Assembly (NCBI GenBank): GCA_002937455.1
Contig: PTJZ01000008.1
Location: 104,536 to 168,535 of the forward strand
Source of the DNA: Alphaproteobacteria bacterium MarineAlpha11_Bin1
Lineage (GTDB): Bacteria > Pseudomonadota > Alphaproteobacteria > MPNO01 > UBA830
Length of the DNA stretch: 64,000 nucleotides
Direction: 5' to 3'
A program made the position numbers and the translations under genes. Below, in pieces: positions 51,774 to 60,097 of this stretch (positions within the stretch are counted from its first letter, which is position 1; each line of letters starts with the position of its first letter). The notes below the pieces were generated by a model. It worked only from the letters and a program-made list of their open reading frames with translations, did no database searches and had not been told where the DNA came from.

Positions 51774-52232
51774 ATGACAAACAAAACTTGGTCGGTCTAT
51801 CTGTCGGGTGAGATTCATTCTGACTGGCGCGAACGAATCGAAGATGGCGTATCGAACGCCGGTCTACCGGTAGATTTGTTCTGCCCAATCACTGATCACA
51901 CCTCGAGCGATAATTGTGGCATCGAGATCTTGGGGATGGAAGGAAACGATTTCTGGAAAGATCATAAAGGGGCACAAATGAACGCTATTCGCACCCGCAC
52001 ACTGATCGAAAAATCAGATATTGTGGTCGTGCGATTCGGTGAAAAATACAAACAATGGAACGCGGCATTTGACGCTGGTTTTGCTGCTGCATTGGGAAAA
52101 CCGGTCATCACGCTTCACGATGAAGGGCATACGCACGCCCTTAAAGAGGTCGATGCCGCCGCGATGGCTGTTGCGCAGACCCCAGAACAGGTTGTGCGGA
52201 TACTTGATTACGTAATCGAAGGGAGACTCTAA
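51774..52232 (+). CDS. ytoQ: YtoQ family protein
   Basis: A 152-residue protein of the YtoQ family, related in fold to nucleoside 2-deoxyribosyltransferases. Recognised by VYLSGEIHSDWRERIED at the start, SDNCGIEILGMEGNDFWKDH in the middle and RTRTLIEKSDIVVVRFGEKY followed by KQWNAAFDAGFAAALGKPVI. Length matches. The biochemical role of YtoQ proteins is, as far as I know, not settled; the fold suggests a nucleotide or nucleoside ligand. The ATG at 51774 has GGGGAA upstream. The cupin gene starts three bases after its stop. Confidence 0.88.
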   Translation: MTNKTWSVYLSGEIHSDWRERIEDGVSNAGLPVDLFCPITDHTSSDNCGIEILGMEGNDFWKDHKGAQMNAIRTRTLIEKSDIVVVRFGEKYKQWNAAFDAGFAAALGKPVITLHDEGHTHALKEVDAAAMAVAQTPEQVVRILDYVIEGRL

Positions 52233-52235
52233 AAT

Positions 52236-52778
52236 ATGGGTGTTAGAAGGATCGTCACCGGCCACGACGAAAACGGCAAAGCAATTGTAATCTCTGACGG
52301 GGAAAGTCCAAACGTCGTGAGGCCGGACAATCGCCCAGGCGTAGAAATCAATAACCTCTGGCTTCTTAAAGACGCACCCAGTAAGCCGCTCGGTGAGGAG
52401 GAATCCGTCAAAGACACTCAGATTGGTCTTCTCCCGCCAAAAAACGGATCGGTCTTTCGAGTGATAAAATTCCCGCCTGAAAAGGACTGGATTGATGATG
52501 TTGATCCAGACGCCGCCAAGGCTAGCTTTGCATCGATCGGCGCCGAGGGCGCATCTGATCAGGGCACTCCACCACACCCGCTGATGCATAAGACCGAAAC
52601 CGTTGATTTCGCACTTTGCGTGTCAGGCCAAATCTATCTTGTACTAGACGATTCTGAAGTCCTTATGAAACCGGGAGACACCTGTGTTCAACGTGGCACA
52701 AACCATGCCTGGTCTAACCGCTCCGGCGAGGACTGCTACATGATGTTCGTCCTTGTGGATGGGACGTTCGAAGGCTGA
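52236..52778 (+). CDS. Cupin-domain protein
   Basis: A 180-residue protein with one cupin beta-barrel in the C-terminal half. HPLMHKTETVDFALCVSGQIYLVLD matches cupin motif 1 and KPGDTCVQRGTNHAWSNRS motif 2, including the histidine; the metal set is HxH-poor, with H, E and H visible. The N-terminal half (GHDENGKAIVISDGESPNV) is typical of a group of small cupins next to degradation genes. Likely an isomerase, hydrolase or sensor for a pathway intermediate. Last gene of the tightly packed block. Confidence 0.85.
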   Translation: MGVRRIVTGHDENGKAIVISDGESPNVVRPDNRPGVEINNLWLLKDAPSKPLGEEESVKDTQIGLLPPKNGSVFRVIKFPPEKDWIDDVDPDAAKASFASIGAEGASDQGTPPHPLMHKTETVDFALCVSGQIYLVLDDSEVLMKPGDTCVQRGTNHAWSNRSGEDCYMMFVLVDGTFEG

Positions 52779-52981
52779 GTTATAATCTCAATTAACAAAA
52801 GAAATCGCCAATGCCACGCGGTTGTTGTTTGGACCCGCTATTTCCCGCCCTTAGATTGAACGTCCTCTTACTTTAGAGGCGACTTGCCACGCTAGATCTG
52901 TCGGGCGTGCTTACTCCCATTTTTATCAGCCCGTGATCCAGAGTTAAGAGTGGTCCGTACCTAACTCAAATATCTTTTACT

Positions 52982-53001
52982 AACGCCTATTTGGTGGCGT
53001 T
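52982..53001 (+). promoter_or_regulatory. Hairpin in the leader of the small membrane protein gene
   Basis: AACGCC (52982-52987), 8-nt loop, GGCGTT (52996-53001), followed by TTT. It could end transcripts from the cupin side or act in the leader of the gene at 53024, whose ribosome site GGAG lies about 10 nt further on. The rest of 52779-53023 shows nothing recognisable. Confidence 0.4.
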
Positions 53002-53023
53002 TTAAGACAGTTGGAGTTTACCC

Positions 53024-53290
53024 ATGACCGACAAATATTCTGAGCCTTACACTCTCGTAATGAACGAAGAAAGAAATCCACTAAACGCACTTCCGAAGGT
53101 ATTACGCTTCCAGATAATGGTTTTCTTATCTGTGATGTGGTCTACAGTGTTTAGTTTGGCGATAGGTTCGTGGCTTTGGTGGGGAGAATTAGTCATCGGT
53201 CATGTTGCTATCGTATTGGGTGTGTTGATCACAAGTTTGACGTTCCGAGGAGCGCGCCGCGCAAGTAATGTCTCGACAACCAACCGTTAA
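53024..53290 (+). CDS. Small membrane protein, function unknown
   Basis: An 88-residue protein. Residues about 28-50 and 53-75 are two hydrophobic segments (IMVFLSVMWSTVFSLAIGSW and VIGHVAIVLGVLITSL), so it should sit in the inner membrane with both ends in the cytosol by the positive-inside rule (basic RGARRAS after the second). GGAG eight to ten bases before the ATG supports translation. I do not recognise the family. Confidence 0.7.
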   Translation: MTDKYSEPYTLVMNEERNPLNALPKVLRFQIMVFLSVMWSTVFSLAIGSWLWWGELVIGHVAIVLGVLITSLTFRGARRASNVSTTNR

Positions 53291-53373
53291 CCTAGCGGGC
53301 CAATCCAATTAAACATGCCCCTCTCCAAATTAAGGGTCGCAAACTCGACCTTGAAGACTTTCTTCCTGAAACG

Positions 53374-53826
53374 GTGTTCACTATCCGTCGGCTTGGTCGA
53401 AAAGATACAAAAAAACTAATCGAACATTTCCAGCGTCTTGGAGACTACGACCGTTACAAGAGATTTTTCGCCGCCGTTTCTGATATTGGGATTGAGACAA
53501 TAACCAGAAGGTTTGATTGGGGCCGAAGTCTGTTAGTGGGTGCTTTCAATGGCGAGTTATTGGTCGGGGTTGCCGAGCTTGGTTGGGAATCGGGGGAAGC
53601 ACCAACCACAGCAGAGATTGCAATGTCGGTAGATGAAATATATCGAAATCGTGGGCTTGCGTCTTTTTTAGTGGGCAGGGTGTGTTCGCTTGGGAAAACG
53701 TATGGCGTCGAACAAGTATACGCGACTTGGGTGAACGGGAACGATGCCGTAGATAGAATAATGAAGGGTATTGGAGCAACGACCCGTCGCGAAGGATCTT
53801 CCTGGCGAGGTGAAGGTAGTCTATAG
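53374..53826 (+). CDS. GNAT-family N-acetyltransferase
   Basis: A 150-residue protein of the GNAT fold. TIRRLGRKDTKKLIEHFQRL is the usual first strand and helix; ELLVGVAELG, EIAMSVDEIYRNRGLASFLVGRV (acetyl-CoA pyrophosphate loop, here RNRGLA) and a final beta-strand with VYATWVNGNDAVDRIMKGIG agree. Start is GTG at 53374 without a clear ribosome site; the frame is open about 80 bases further upstream but has no ATG, GTG or TTG there. Acceptor unknown. Confidence 0.8.
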   Translation: MFTIRRLGRKDTKKLIEHFQRLGDYDRYKRFFAAVSDIGIETITRRFDWGRSLLVGAFNGELLVGVAELGWESGEAPTTAEIAMSVDEIYRNRGLASFLVGRVCSLGKTYGVEQVYATWVNGNDAVDRIMKGIGATTRREGSSWRGEGSL

Positions 53827-54013
53827 GCTAAAACAGCCGTCAGGAATTTATCTCCGAGAAGTTCCTTTAAACGGGAATCGATACTAGATAGGGTGTTCTC
53901 GACAGTAGATTACTGAGGGAAGCGGAATGAGTAGTTCTACACCTTAAGTTTTTGTTTAAATATCCGGTATAGTTTTCTGTCGCGCAGATGAAACAAGCGC
54001 TACTATCCGTTGT

Positions 54014-55336
54014 ATGCCACTAATTTCTGACCTTCCGGCCAATGGAAAAATATTGCTTCGCAACGCAACTGTCCCCGCATGTCTTACCCAAGGGCTTCCG
54101 GAAGACGTAGGGTGGGGACCAGACGGTCTCGTCTCTCTCGACATAGAAATAAATCAACGACGGATCGTATCCTTATCTCCTGCGGGAACAATATCGGCTT
54201 CAATATCAGGAAGTGTCGATCTCGATGATAGGATGGTGTGGCCCTGTTTTGTCGATCTTCATACCCACATAGACAAAGGCCATATTTGGCCACGGCGCCA
54301 GAACCCGGATGGAACTCGCGCCGGCGCTTTGTCATCAACGGCAAAAGATCGAGTATCCAACTGGTCGGCGGCAGATGTTCGCGCTCGAATGGATTTTTCA
54401 CTTCGTTGTGCCTATGCCCATGGCACGGCTGCAATTCGAACGCACATCGATTCAACACCGCCGCAACACGATATTTCTTGGCCAATATTATCGGAAATTC
54501 GGAAAAATTGGGCGGACCGAATGACACTCCAAGCCGTATGTCTTGAGCCGATATGGGGATATTCCGACAAGGGGTTCGGAAAAGAAATCGCTGATATGAT
54601 GATCGAATATGATGGGATTCTTGGTGCTGTACTCAATATCCAAGAGAACACCGATTCCTTACTGGATTTCATAATTGGTTTAGCAATTGACCGTAACCTC
54701 GCTCTTGACTTCCACGTTGACGAGATGGGAGATCCAGAGGCACGGTCTTTTGATAACATCTGCCAAGCGCTAATCCGTAATGGTTATGACCATCCCGTCA
54801 ACGTCGGTCACTGCTGTAGCCTAGCAGTCCGGCCGGAGATAGAAGTCCGCCAAGCGCTGGACCTCGCTGTTGAGGCGGGGCTTAGTGTAACTAGTCTGCC
54901 AATGTGCAATATGTTTCTGCAAGGACGCAACACGGGATATACACCTCGGTGGCGTGGAGTAACTATACTTCACGAATTGAAAAATTGCGGTATCCCAGTA
55001 GCCATCGCCAGCGACAATACTAGGGATCCGTTTTATGCCTTCGGGGACCTAGACGTAGCAGAGGTGTTCACCCAAGCTGTTCGGATCGCCCATTTAGACT
55101 ATCCAACAGGTGATTGGCCAATGGCAGTAACAAGCACACCAGCTGACATCATGGGATTATCCCATGTCGGTCGTTTATCTGTCGGCGGGACAGTCGACAT
55201 CGTGATATTTTCGGCTCGAAGCTTCAGCGAGTTTTTAAGCCGTCCGCAAACTGATCGACTGGTTATACGACAGGGCCGAAAAATCGATACGACCCTCCCC
55301 GATTATCGGGAGTTAGACGTTTTTGTTGGGCATTAA
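54014..55336 (+). CDS. Cytosine-deaminase-like amidohydrolase
   Basis: A 440-residue metal-dependent amidohydrolase of the CodA/AtzC group. Metal and catalytic residues: H-x-H in DLHTHIDKGHIW near residue 87, HVDEMGD (His and the catalytic Glu) near residue 237, His in NVGHCCSLA, and the Asp in ASDNTRDPFYAFGD. LPMCNMFLQGR also matches cytosine deaminase. Known members remove amino or alkylamino groups from pyrimidine or triazine rings. Substrate here is open. The ATG has no strong ribosome site; 187 bp separate it from the GNAT gene. Confidence 0.88.
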   Translation: MPLISDLPANGKILLRNATVPACLTQGLPEDVGWGPDGLVSLDIEINQRRIVSLSPAGTISASISGSVDLDDRMVWPCFVDLHTHIDKGHIWPRRQNPDGTRAGALSSTAKDRVSNWSAADVRARMDFSLRCAYAHGTAAIRTHIDSTPPQHDISWPILSEIRKNWADRMTLQAVCLEPIWGYSDKGFGKEIADMMIEYDGILGAVLNIQENTDSLLDFIIGLAIDRNLALDFHVDEMGDPEARSFDNICQALIRNGYDHPVNVGHCCSLAVRPEIEVRQALDLAVEAGLSVTSLPMCNMFLQGRNTGYTPRWRGVTILHELKNCGIPVAIASDNTRDPFYAFGDLDVAEVFTQAVRIAHLDYPTGDWPMAVTSTPADIMGLSHVGRLSVGGTVDIVIFSARSFSEFLSRPQTDRLVIRQGRKIDTTLPDYRELDVFVGH

Positions 55337-55516
55337 CCAAGGTCGAAGATTCTCAAAAAGTCGAGGCTGCTAGAATTTTTACTTATCAAATTCAAAAAGC
55401 GTCTCCACCGATCTTAAATTCCTCGGATGACATCCAGGTATTTAATATAACTGCTGGGCTGGTGTTCCGTCTTGGACATGTCCGCTAAAACTATGTGAGA
55501 GTTAAGGAAATTAACT

Positions 55517-56245
55517 ATGATCATCAACCATCCAGTACCCTACGAATTCGATAAAAGGTCTTATGAAGGGATGCTCGTCTATGACGATAGCGTCTTGGAG
55601 AAGCGACCATCAATATTTATGCAACCTGACTGGTTAGGGATCTGTCCACATACTACAGAAATGGCTGCCGAAGCAGCAGAATCCAACTACGTCATCCTCT
55701 TGGCCGATATGTTCGGCAAGAATTACGGGGGGGAACAAAAAACCCACGAGGAACTCGGTAAAACTGCACGAGAAAACCGGTCGAATATTGAGTTTATCAT
55801 CGGCTGCGGGTCTGCGGCGCAGAATGCCCTTACAGCGGAAGCAACGCGATTGAATCTGATTGATACTTCCAAACGAGGTGCGATCGGTTATTGCATGGGT
55901 GGTGGTTATCTGACTGAGCAGCTTCGCGACGGGGCTGATTTCCAGGGGTCGGTCCTCATCCACGTTACCCTACCCGCAACCGTTGCCCCCAACCGACCAA
56001 ATAATATCTCTGGCCGCGTATTGGTAATCCATGGATCCAACGATATCGTGACACCCAAACCGCAGATCGATGCTTTTGAGGCAGAACTCAGTGCTAACGG
56101 CACCGATTGGCAAGTCATAATGTTCGGCGATGCGCCACATGGATTCTGCGTACATGGAGCCGCAGATACATTGCAGCGTTACGACGAAAAACTGTGTCGT
56201 AAGACATACAGAATGATTAGAGACTTTTTCGAAGAGATTTTTTAA
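55517..56245 (+). CDS. Dienelactone hydrolase family protein
   Basis: A 242-residue alpha/beta hydrolase. The nucleophile elbow is GYCMGGGY with a cysteine nucleophile at about residue 124, as in classical dienelactone hydrolases; the aspartate is in HGSNDIVTPKP and the histidine in DAPHGFCVHG. So the Cys-Asp-His triad is complete. Ribosome site AAGGAAA upstream of the ATG. Such enzymes hydrolyse dienelactones or other esters and carboxyl-methylene lactones; the neighbouring amidohydrolase suggests a shared catabolic path, but this is inference. Confidence 0.88.
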   Translation: MIINHPVPYEFDKRSYEGMLVYDDSVLEKRPSIFMQPDWLGICPHTTEMAAEAAESNYVILLADMFGKNYGGEQKTHEELGKTARENRSNIEFIIGCGSAAQNALTAEATRLNLIDTSKRGAIGYCMGGGYLTEQLRDGADFQGSVLIHVTLPATVAPNRPNNISGRVLVIHGSNDIVTPKPQIDAFEAELSANGTDWQVIMFGDAPHGFCVHGAADTLQRYDEKLCRKTYRMIRDFFEEIF

Positions 56246-56366
56246 ATCTACGCTGCAACCTATCATTTTATTTTAGGTAATTTTCAAGGGTCAAATGGGA
56301 TATTTATTTCGCTTCTATAGCGTTATCCGAGGATGCGCTAGCCGACAAGGCTCCCAAGCTGAATCA

Positions 56367-58472
56367 TTAGGATAAATTGGGGTATTTGGGATTTTCTGTC
56401 ACCATCAGTGCAAACCCATAAGAAAGTGCAACCTCTGCCAGTTTATCGAAACGCCCCGATGCGCCGCCATGACCAGCTTCCATATTGATATACAACAGGG
56501 TTTTGGTATCAGCGGTGTTATGATGCCGTAGCTTTGCTGCCCACTTCGCCGGCTCCCAATAAGTTACACGCGGATCTGTTAGCCCACCCGTCGCCAGAAC
56601 GTTCGGATAGGCCTGTTCGATAACGTTGGTATACGGGCAATATGAAGCCATGTATTCGAATGCGGCGACATCCCGTATGGGGTCGCCCCACTCCACCCAT
56701 TCCGGCGGGGTTAAAGGTAGAGTGTCATCACACATTGTATTTAACACGTCGACGAACGGCACTTCAGCCAAGATACCGCAAAATAGATCGGGCCGTATAT
56801 TTGCGACTGCTCCCATCAACATTCCACCGGCGCTACGCCCCTGTGCCACAATATTTCCAACTGATGTGAAGTTGGCCGCGACGAGATGTTCAGCGGAGGC
56901 GATAAAATCAAGGAATGTATTCTTTTTGCGGTCCAACTTACCATCGGAATACCAAATATAACCGTTTTCCGTGCCTCCCCGGACATGTGCGATCGCATAT
57001 ACGAAGCCTCGATCGACGAGGCTAAACACATTCGGCGAAAACCCAGCGGGCATAGCATAGCCGTACGATCCGTAGCCATAGAGCAATAATGGCGCTGAAC
57101 CGTCGAGCGCGGTATCGATCGCATGCAGCACTGTCACCGGCACTAACTTGCCGTCATGACTTTCTGCCATTAGTCGCTGGCAGACATAGCCCGTCGGATC
57201 ATGCCCCGAAGGAATTTCCTGTTCCTTTCGCAGTACACGCTCGCGGGTTCGCATATCGTAGTCATACACCTTTGTCGGCGTTGTCGGAGATGAATAAGAA
57301 ATCCGCAGAGTATCGATTTGAAATTCGTATCCCGATATTAGGTTCAAATCGTAGGCTTCCTCATCAAATACAATTTCGTGTTCGTCCCCGTCTGATATAG
57401 CCCTCACAACGATGCGCGGTAGTGCCTGTTCCCTTTCGAGCCTGACCAACCAATCTCGGAATATAACCACGGAGCGGATCAGCCTACCCAACTTGTGCGG
57501 TACTAGATCAACCCAGTTCGATGGATCTGGGTCGTCTAACGGAGCCATCACGATTCGGAAGTCGACCGCGTCCCGGTTTGTTCTGATAAACAGCGTCTCA
57601 CCGTGATCCGACACATCGTAGGTCACCCCGGTTTCGCGAGGCAGCAAGAGTCGCGGCGGTGTGATAGGTTCCTCAGTCGGAATCAGACGCACTTCCGATG
57701 TATTGGCATGATCGTGCGTATATATGACAACGAACCGGCTACTTTCCGTCTTATTAATTCGGACGAAGAACCCGGGATCAGTCTCTTCGTAAACAAGCGT
57801 ATCCTGAGCCGGAGGCGTTCCAACAGCATGCCGCATAACCTTGCCAGGCCGGTGGTTCTCATCAAGGATAGTATAGAACAAAGACGCGCTATCTGCCGAC
57901 CAAACCATGTCGCCCTGCGCGTCCATCAGTTCGTCAGAGAGAAAATCGTTAGTCTCCATATCCCGGAGGATGATCTTGCAGTATTCTGACCCTTTCTGGT
58001 CTATTGCTACGGCTAATAGTCTGTGATCTGGAGAATGCACAGCCCCACCAATTGCGAAAAATTTTTCGCCCTGTGCCTCCAAATTGCCATCTAGCAGCAC
58101 CTGCTCGTTTGTACTGTCAAGATCTTCACACGGCCGCCGGCATAACAACGGGTACTGTCCACCCTCAACGAACCGCCGGTAATAAGCCCAGTCGCTGTCA
58201 ATTGCGGGCACAGAAGAATCATCTTCCTTAATCCTCCCTTTTATTTCTATGGCCAGTCCTTTACGGAGTTCGGCAATAGGAGACAATGCGGCTTCTGTCC
58301 ATGCGTTCTCTTCCTCGAGGTGGGCCCGGATATCAGCCTTCAGCGCATCCGGCTCTCGCATGACCCGCTGCCAGCCGTTGTCCCGCAACCAATCATAGGG
58401 GTCGTCTATAGTGCATTTGTGCCGTTCGGTGGTGTGCCGCCTTCGTTCGGCGGTAGGAGGCGTCGTGGTCAT
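56367..58472 (-). CDS. ptrB: S9A oligopeptidase (oligopeptidase B-like)
   Basis: A 701-residue cytosolic or periplasmic serine peptidase cutting short peptides after basic residues or proline. N-terminal seven-bladed propeller (residues about 70-400), then the alpha/beta catalytic domain with GRSAGGMLMGAVAN (catalytic Ser), Asp in GGLTDPRVTYWEP and His in EAGHGGASGRF. DDPYDWLRD at the start is typical of the S9A family. I use ATG at 58472; a TTG two codons earlier is also in frame. No signal peptide seen. Confidence 0.9.
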   Translation of the reverse strand: MTTTPPTAERRRHTTERHKCTIDDPYDWLRDNGWQRVMREPDALKADIRAHLEEENAWTEAALSPIAELRKGLAIEIKGRIKEDDSSVPAIDSDWAYYRRFVEGGQYPLLCRRPCEDLDSTNEQVLLDGNLEAQGEKFFAIGGAVHSPDHRLLAVAIDQKGSEYCKIILRDMETNDFLSDELMDAQGDMVWSADSASLFYTILDENHRPGKVMRHAVGTPPAQDTLVYEETDPGFFVRINKTESSRFVVIYTHDHANTSEVRLIPTEEPITPPRLLLPRETGVTYDVSDHGETLFIRTNRDAVDFRIVMAPLDDPDPSNWVDLVPHKLGRLIRSVVIFRDWLVRLEREQALPRIVVRAISDGDEHEIVFDEEAYDLNLISGYEFQIDTLRISYSSPTTPTKVYDYDMRTRERVLRKEQEIPSGHDPTGYVCQRLMAESHDGKLVPVTVLHAIDTALDGSAPLLLYGYGSYGYAMPAGFSPNVFSLVDRGFVYAIAHVRGGTENGYIWYSDGKLDRKKNTFLDFIASAEHLVAANFTSVGNIVAQGRSAGGMLMGAVANIRPDLFCGILAEVPFVDVLNTMCDDTLPLTPPEWVEWGDPIRDVAAFEYMASYCPYTNVIEQAYPNVLATGGLTDPRVTYWEPAKWAAKLRHHNTADTKTLLYINMEAGHGGASGRFDKLAEVALSYGFALMVTENPKYPNLS

Positions 58473-58566
58473 GGTCAACTTCTCGTAATGTACGCATTAA
58501 AAATGCCCAAGAAACGGTAATTCACCTGAAAGAGATCACCATCTATTCAACGGATTTCGAAGAAAG

Positions 58567-58643
58567 TGGTGGGCCTGGAGGGACTCGAACCCCCGACAAC
58601 TCCGTTATGAGCGGAGCGTTCTAACCAGCTGAACTACAGGCCC
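58567..58643 (-). tRNA. tRNA with CAU anticodon, probably tRNA-Ile2 (or elongator tRNA-Met)
   Basis: A 77-nt cloverleaf including encoded CCA. Acceptor stem GGGCCTG pairs with CAGGCCC, anticodon stem CCGCT... with loop CTCATAA gives anticodon CAT, and the T arm is GGGGGTTCGAGTCCCTC. With this anticodon it is either tRNA-Ile with lysidine-modified C34 or tRNA-Met. The acceptor stem resembles alphaproteobacterial tRNA-Ile2 more than elongator Met, but the choice is not firm. It lacks the initiator's unpaired first base. Confidence 0.93.
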
Positions 58644-58771
58644 TAATTTATTTTGAACGATAGCCGCAAGCTGCCATCACGCAGTCGGTTACGCAAGCCA
58701 CATTTAATTCTCTTCCGTGATCGCTGTTGGCCTAACGTACCAATGATTTAAAGATCATATAAATTAGTGAA

Positions 58772-60061
58772 CTAACGCTCTCTGAACGCCGCGTGCTGAA
58801 GCTTCAGTAACGGGGACACGAGGTAATCAAAGACTGAACGGCTTCCGGTCTTTATATCTACGTCGGCTTGCATCCCGGGGGTTATAGGCAGTGACCCTGC
58901 TTTTTTGCCAAGAAAATTCTTCTCTGTTTCAATCTCGACCCTAAAATAGGGAGCGCCACTAGAGTCTATTGATGTGCCAGCAGCGACATTTCTTACGTAG
59001 CCTTTTAATGATCCATACCGAAGAAAATCATACGTTTGGATCTTTACATCCGCTTCCTGGCCGACGCTGACATAACCCACATCTATTGGCGCTAATTTAG
59101 TTTCTATTATTAGTTGGTCTCTCAACGGCACGATTTCCATGACCGCTTCACCAGGCTGCACCACTCCCCCAATTGTGTGTTGGCGGAGATTCTTGACGAT
59201 GCCGTCTATCGGGCTTTTTAGAGAGGTTTGCTTAACAATTTCCGCAGCTGTTTCAAGTTGTTCTTTCGTCTGTGCGATTGCAATCTCAACGTTGCCTAAT
59301 TCCTCGGAAACCTCTCTATTGAAATCTAGTAATTGGGTCTTTGCCCGTTGATTGGCTTCTTTGACCGCTTCTTCTGCTCTTTGAAGCGAACTTTTCAATT
59401 CAGAAATTTCTGATTTTAACTGTTCATATTCATTTTCGAGGTCAAGAGCTTCCATCCGCGTAACGAGTTTATTTTTTTCAAGATCTTTCGAGATCAAGAG
59501 ACGTTTTTTTGCAAGAGACAAGCTGTTCTTCCGCCCCTGTATTCGGCTCTCCAATTCCCTTATTTCTAAGACCTTCTGCCTCGACTTTGCTTTAAGAATC
59601 CTAGTTTTTCCAATCACCTGCTCTTTACGGTTTTCAAAAGCGAGGATTTCCTTTTGGATTATTTTCTGCGTTCTGGAATCTTGTTTTATAGGTAAGAGAA
59701 ACTGCTTCTTATCTAACTCGGCCTGTAATCTCTCTCGTTTAATTCGCAGGCCGTTTAGTTGAAGTTGGAGCTCCGATGATCTCACGCGGTCGGCGCCAAG
59801 CCGAAGCTGGATTAGGCGAGTACCACTACTCACTTTCTGTCCTTCTTCCACCAAAATTTCTGTAACTATGCCGCCTTCAAGGTGTTGAATTAATTTAACC
59901 TGACCTTGGGGGATAACCTCGCCACTCGCGACCGCAACCTCCTCTAGCTCCCCTAAAAGAGCCCATACAAGTCCGGAAAGCAGCAAACCAATAATTAAAA
60001 TAGAGAAGTAGGAATCTCCTCTTGGTTTATACTTTCTAATCACGTCTTCTATTTTGCTCAC
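58772..60061 (-). CDS. HlyD-family type I secretion adaptor
   Basis: A 429-residue periplasmic adaptor bridging an export ABC transporter to an outer-membrane channel. One N-terminal membrane segment (about residues 20-38, YFSILIIGLLLSGLVWALLG), a split lipoyl domain (HLEGGIVTEILVEEGQKVSSG and SLKSPIDGIVKNLRQHTIGGVV), a long coiled-coil arm between them (residues about 95-260), then the beta-barrel domain. Start GTG at 60061. A seven-codon frame with AGGAGG at its start precedes it. Third gene of the secretion operon; no TolC gene is present nearby. Confidence 0.93.
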   Translation of the reverse strand: MSKIEDVIRKYKPRGDSYFSILIIGLLLSGLVWALLGELEEVAVASGEVIPQGQVKLIQHLEGGIVTEILVEEGQKVSSGTRLIQLRLGADRVRSSELQLQLNGLRIKRERLQAELDKKQFLLPIKQDSRTQKIIQKEILAFENRKEQVIGKTRILKAKSRQKVLEIRELESRIQGRKNSLSLAKKRLLISKDLEKNKLVTRMEALDLENEYEQLKSEISELKSSLQRAEEAVKEANQRAKTQLLDFNREVSEELGNVEIAIAQTKEQLETAAEIVKQTSLKSPIDGIVKNLRQHTIGGVVQPGEAVMEIVPLRDQLIIETKLAPIDVGYVSVGQEADVKIQTYDFLRYGSLKGYVRNVAAGTSIDSSGAPYFRVEIETEKNFLGKKAGSLPITPGMQADVDIKTGSRSVFDYLVSPLLKLQHAAFRER

Positions 60062-60065
60062 TTTT

Positions 60066-60089
60066 CTACCACTTAGAGTTTTTATACAT
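60066..60089 (-). other. Seven-codon leader frame before the hlyD-type gene
   Basis: ATG-TAT-AAA-AAC-TCT-AAG-TGG-TAG (MYKNSKW) on the minus strand. AGGAGG at 60101-60106, overlapping the stop of the ABC gene, is the best ribosome site in the gap, and it serves this frame, not the HlyD GTG four bases after its stop. It may couple translation by reinitiation. Confidence 0.4.
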
Positions 60090-60097
60090 GGAGATGA

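Noticed and set aside
51620..51811. 63-codon plus-strand frame before ytoQ
   Set aside because: No ribosome site; overlaps the ytoQ start out of frame; composition not protein-like at its end.
52014..52589. 191-codon minus-strand frame
   Set aside because: Antisense to ytoQ and the cupin, both of which show clear family motifs.
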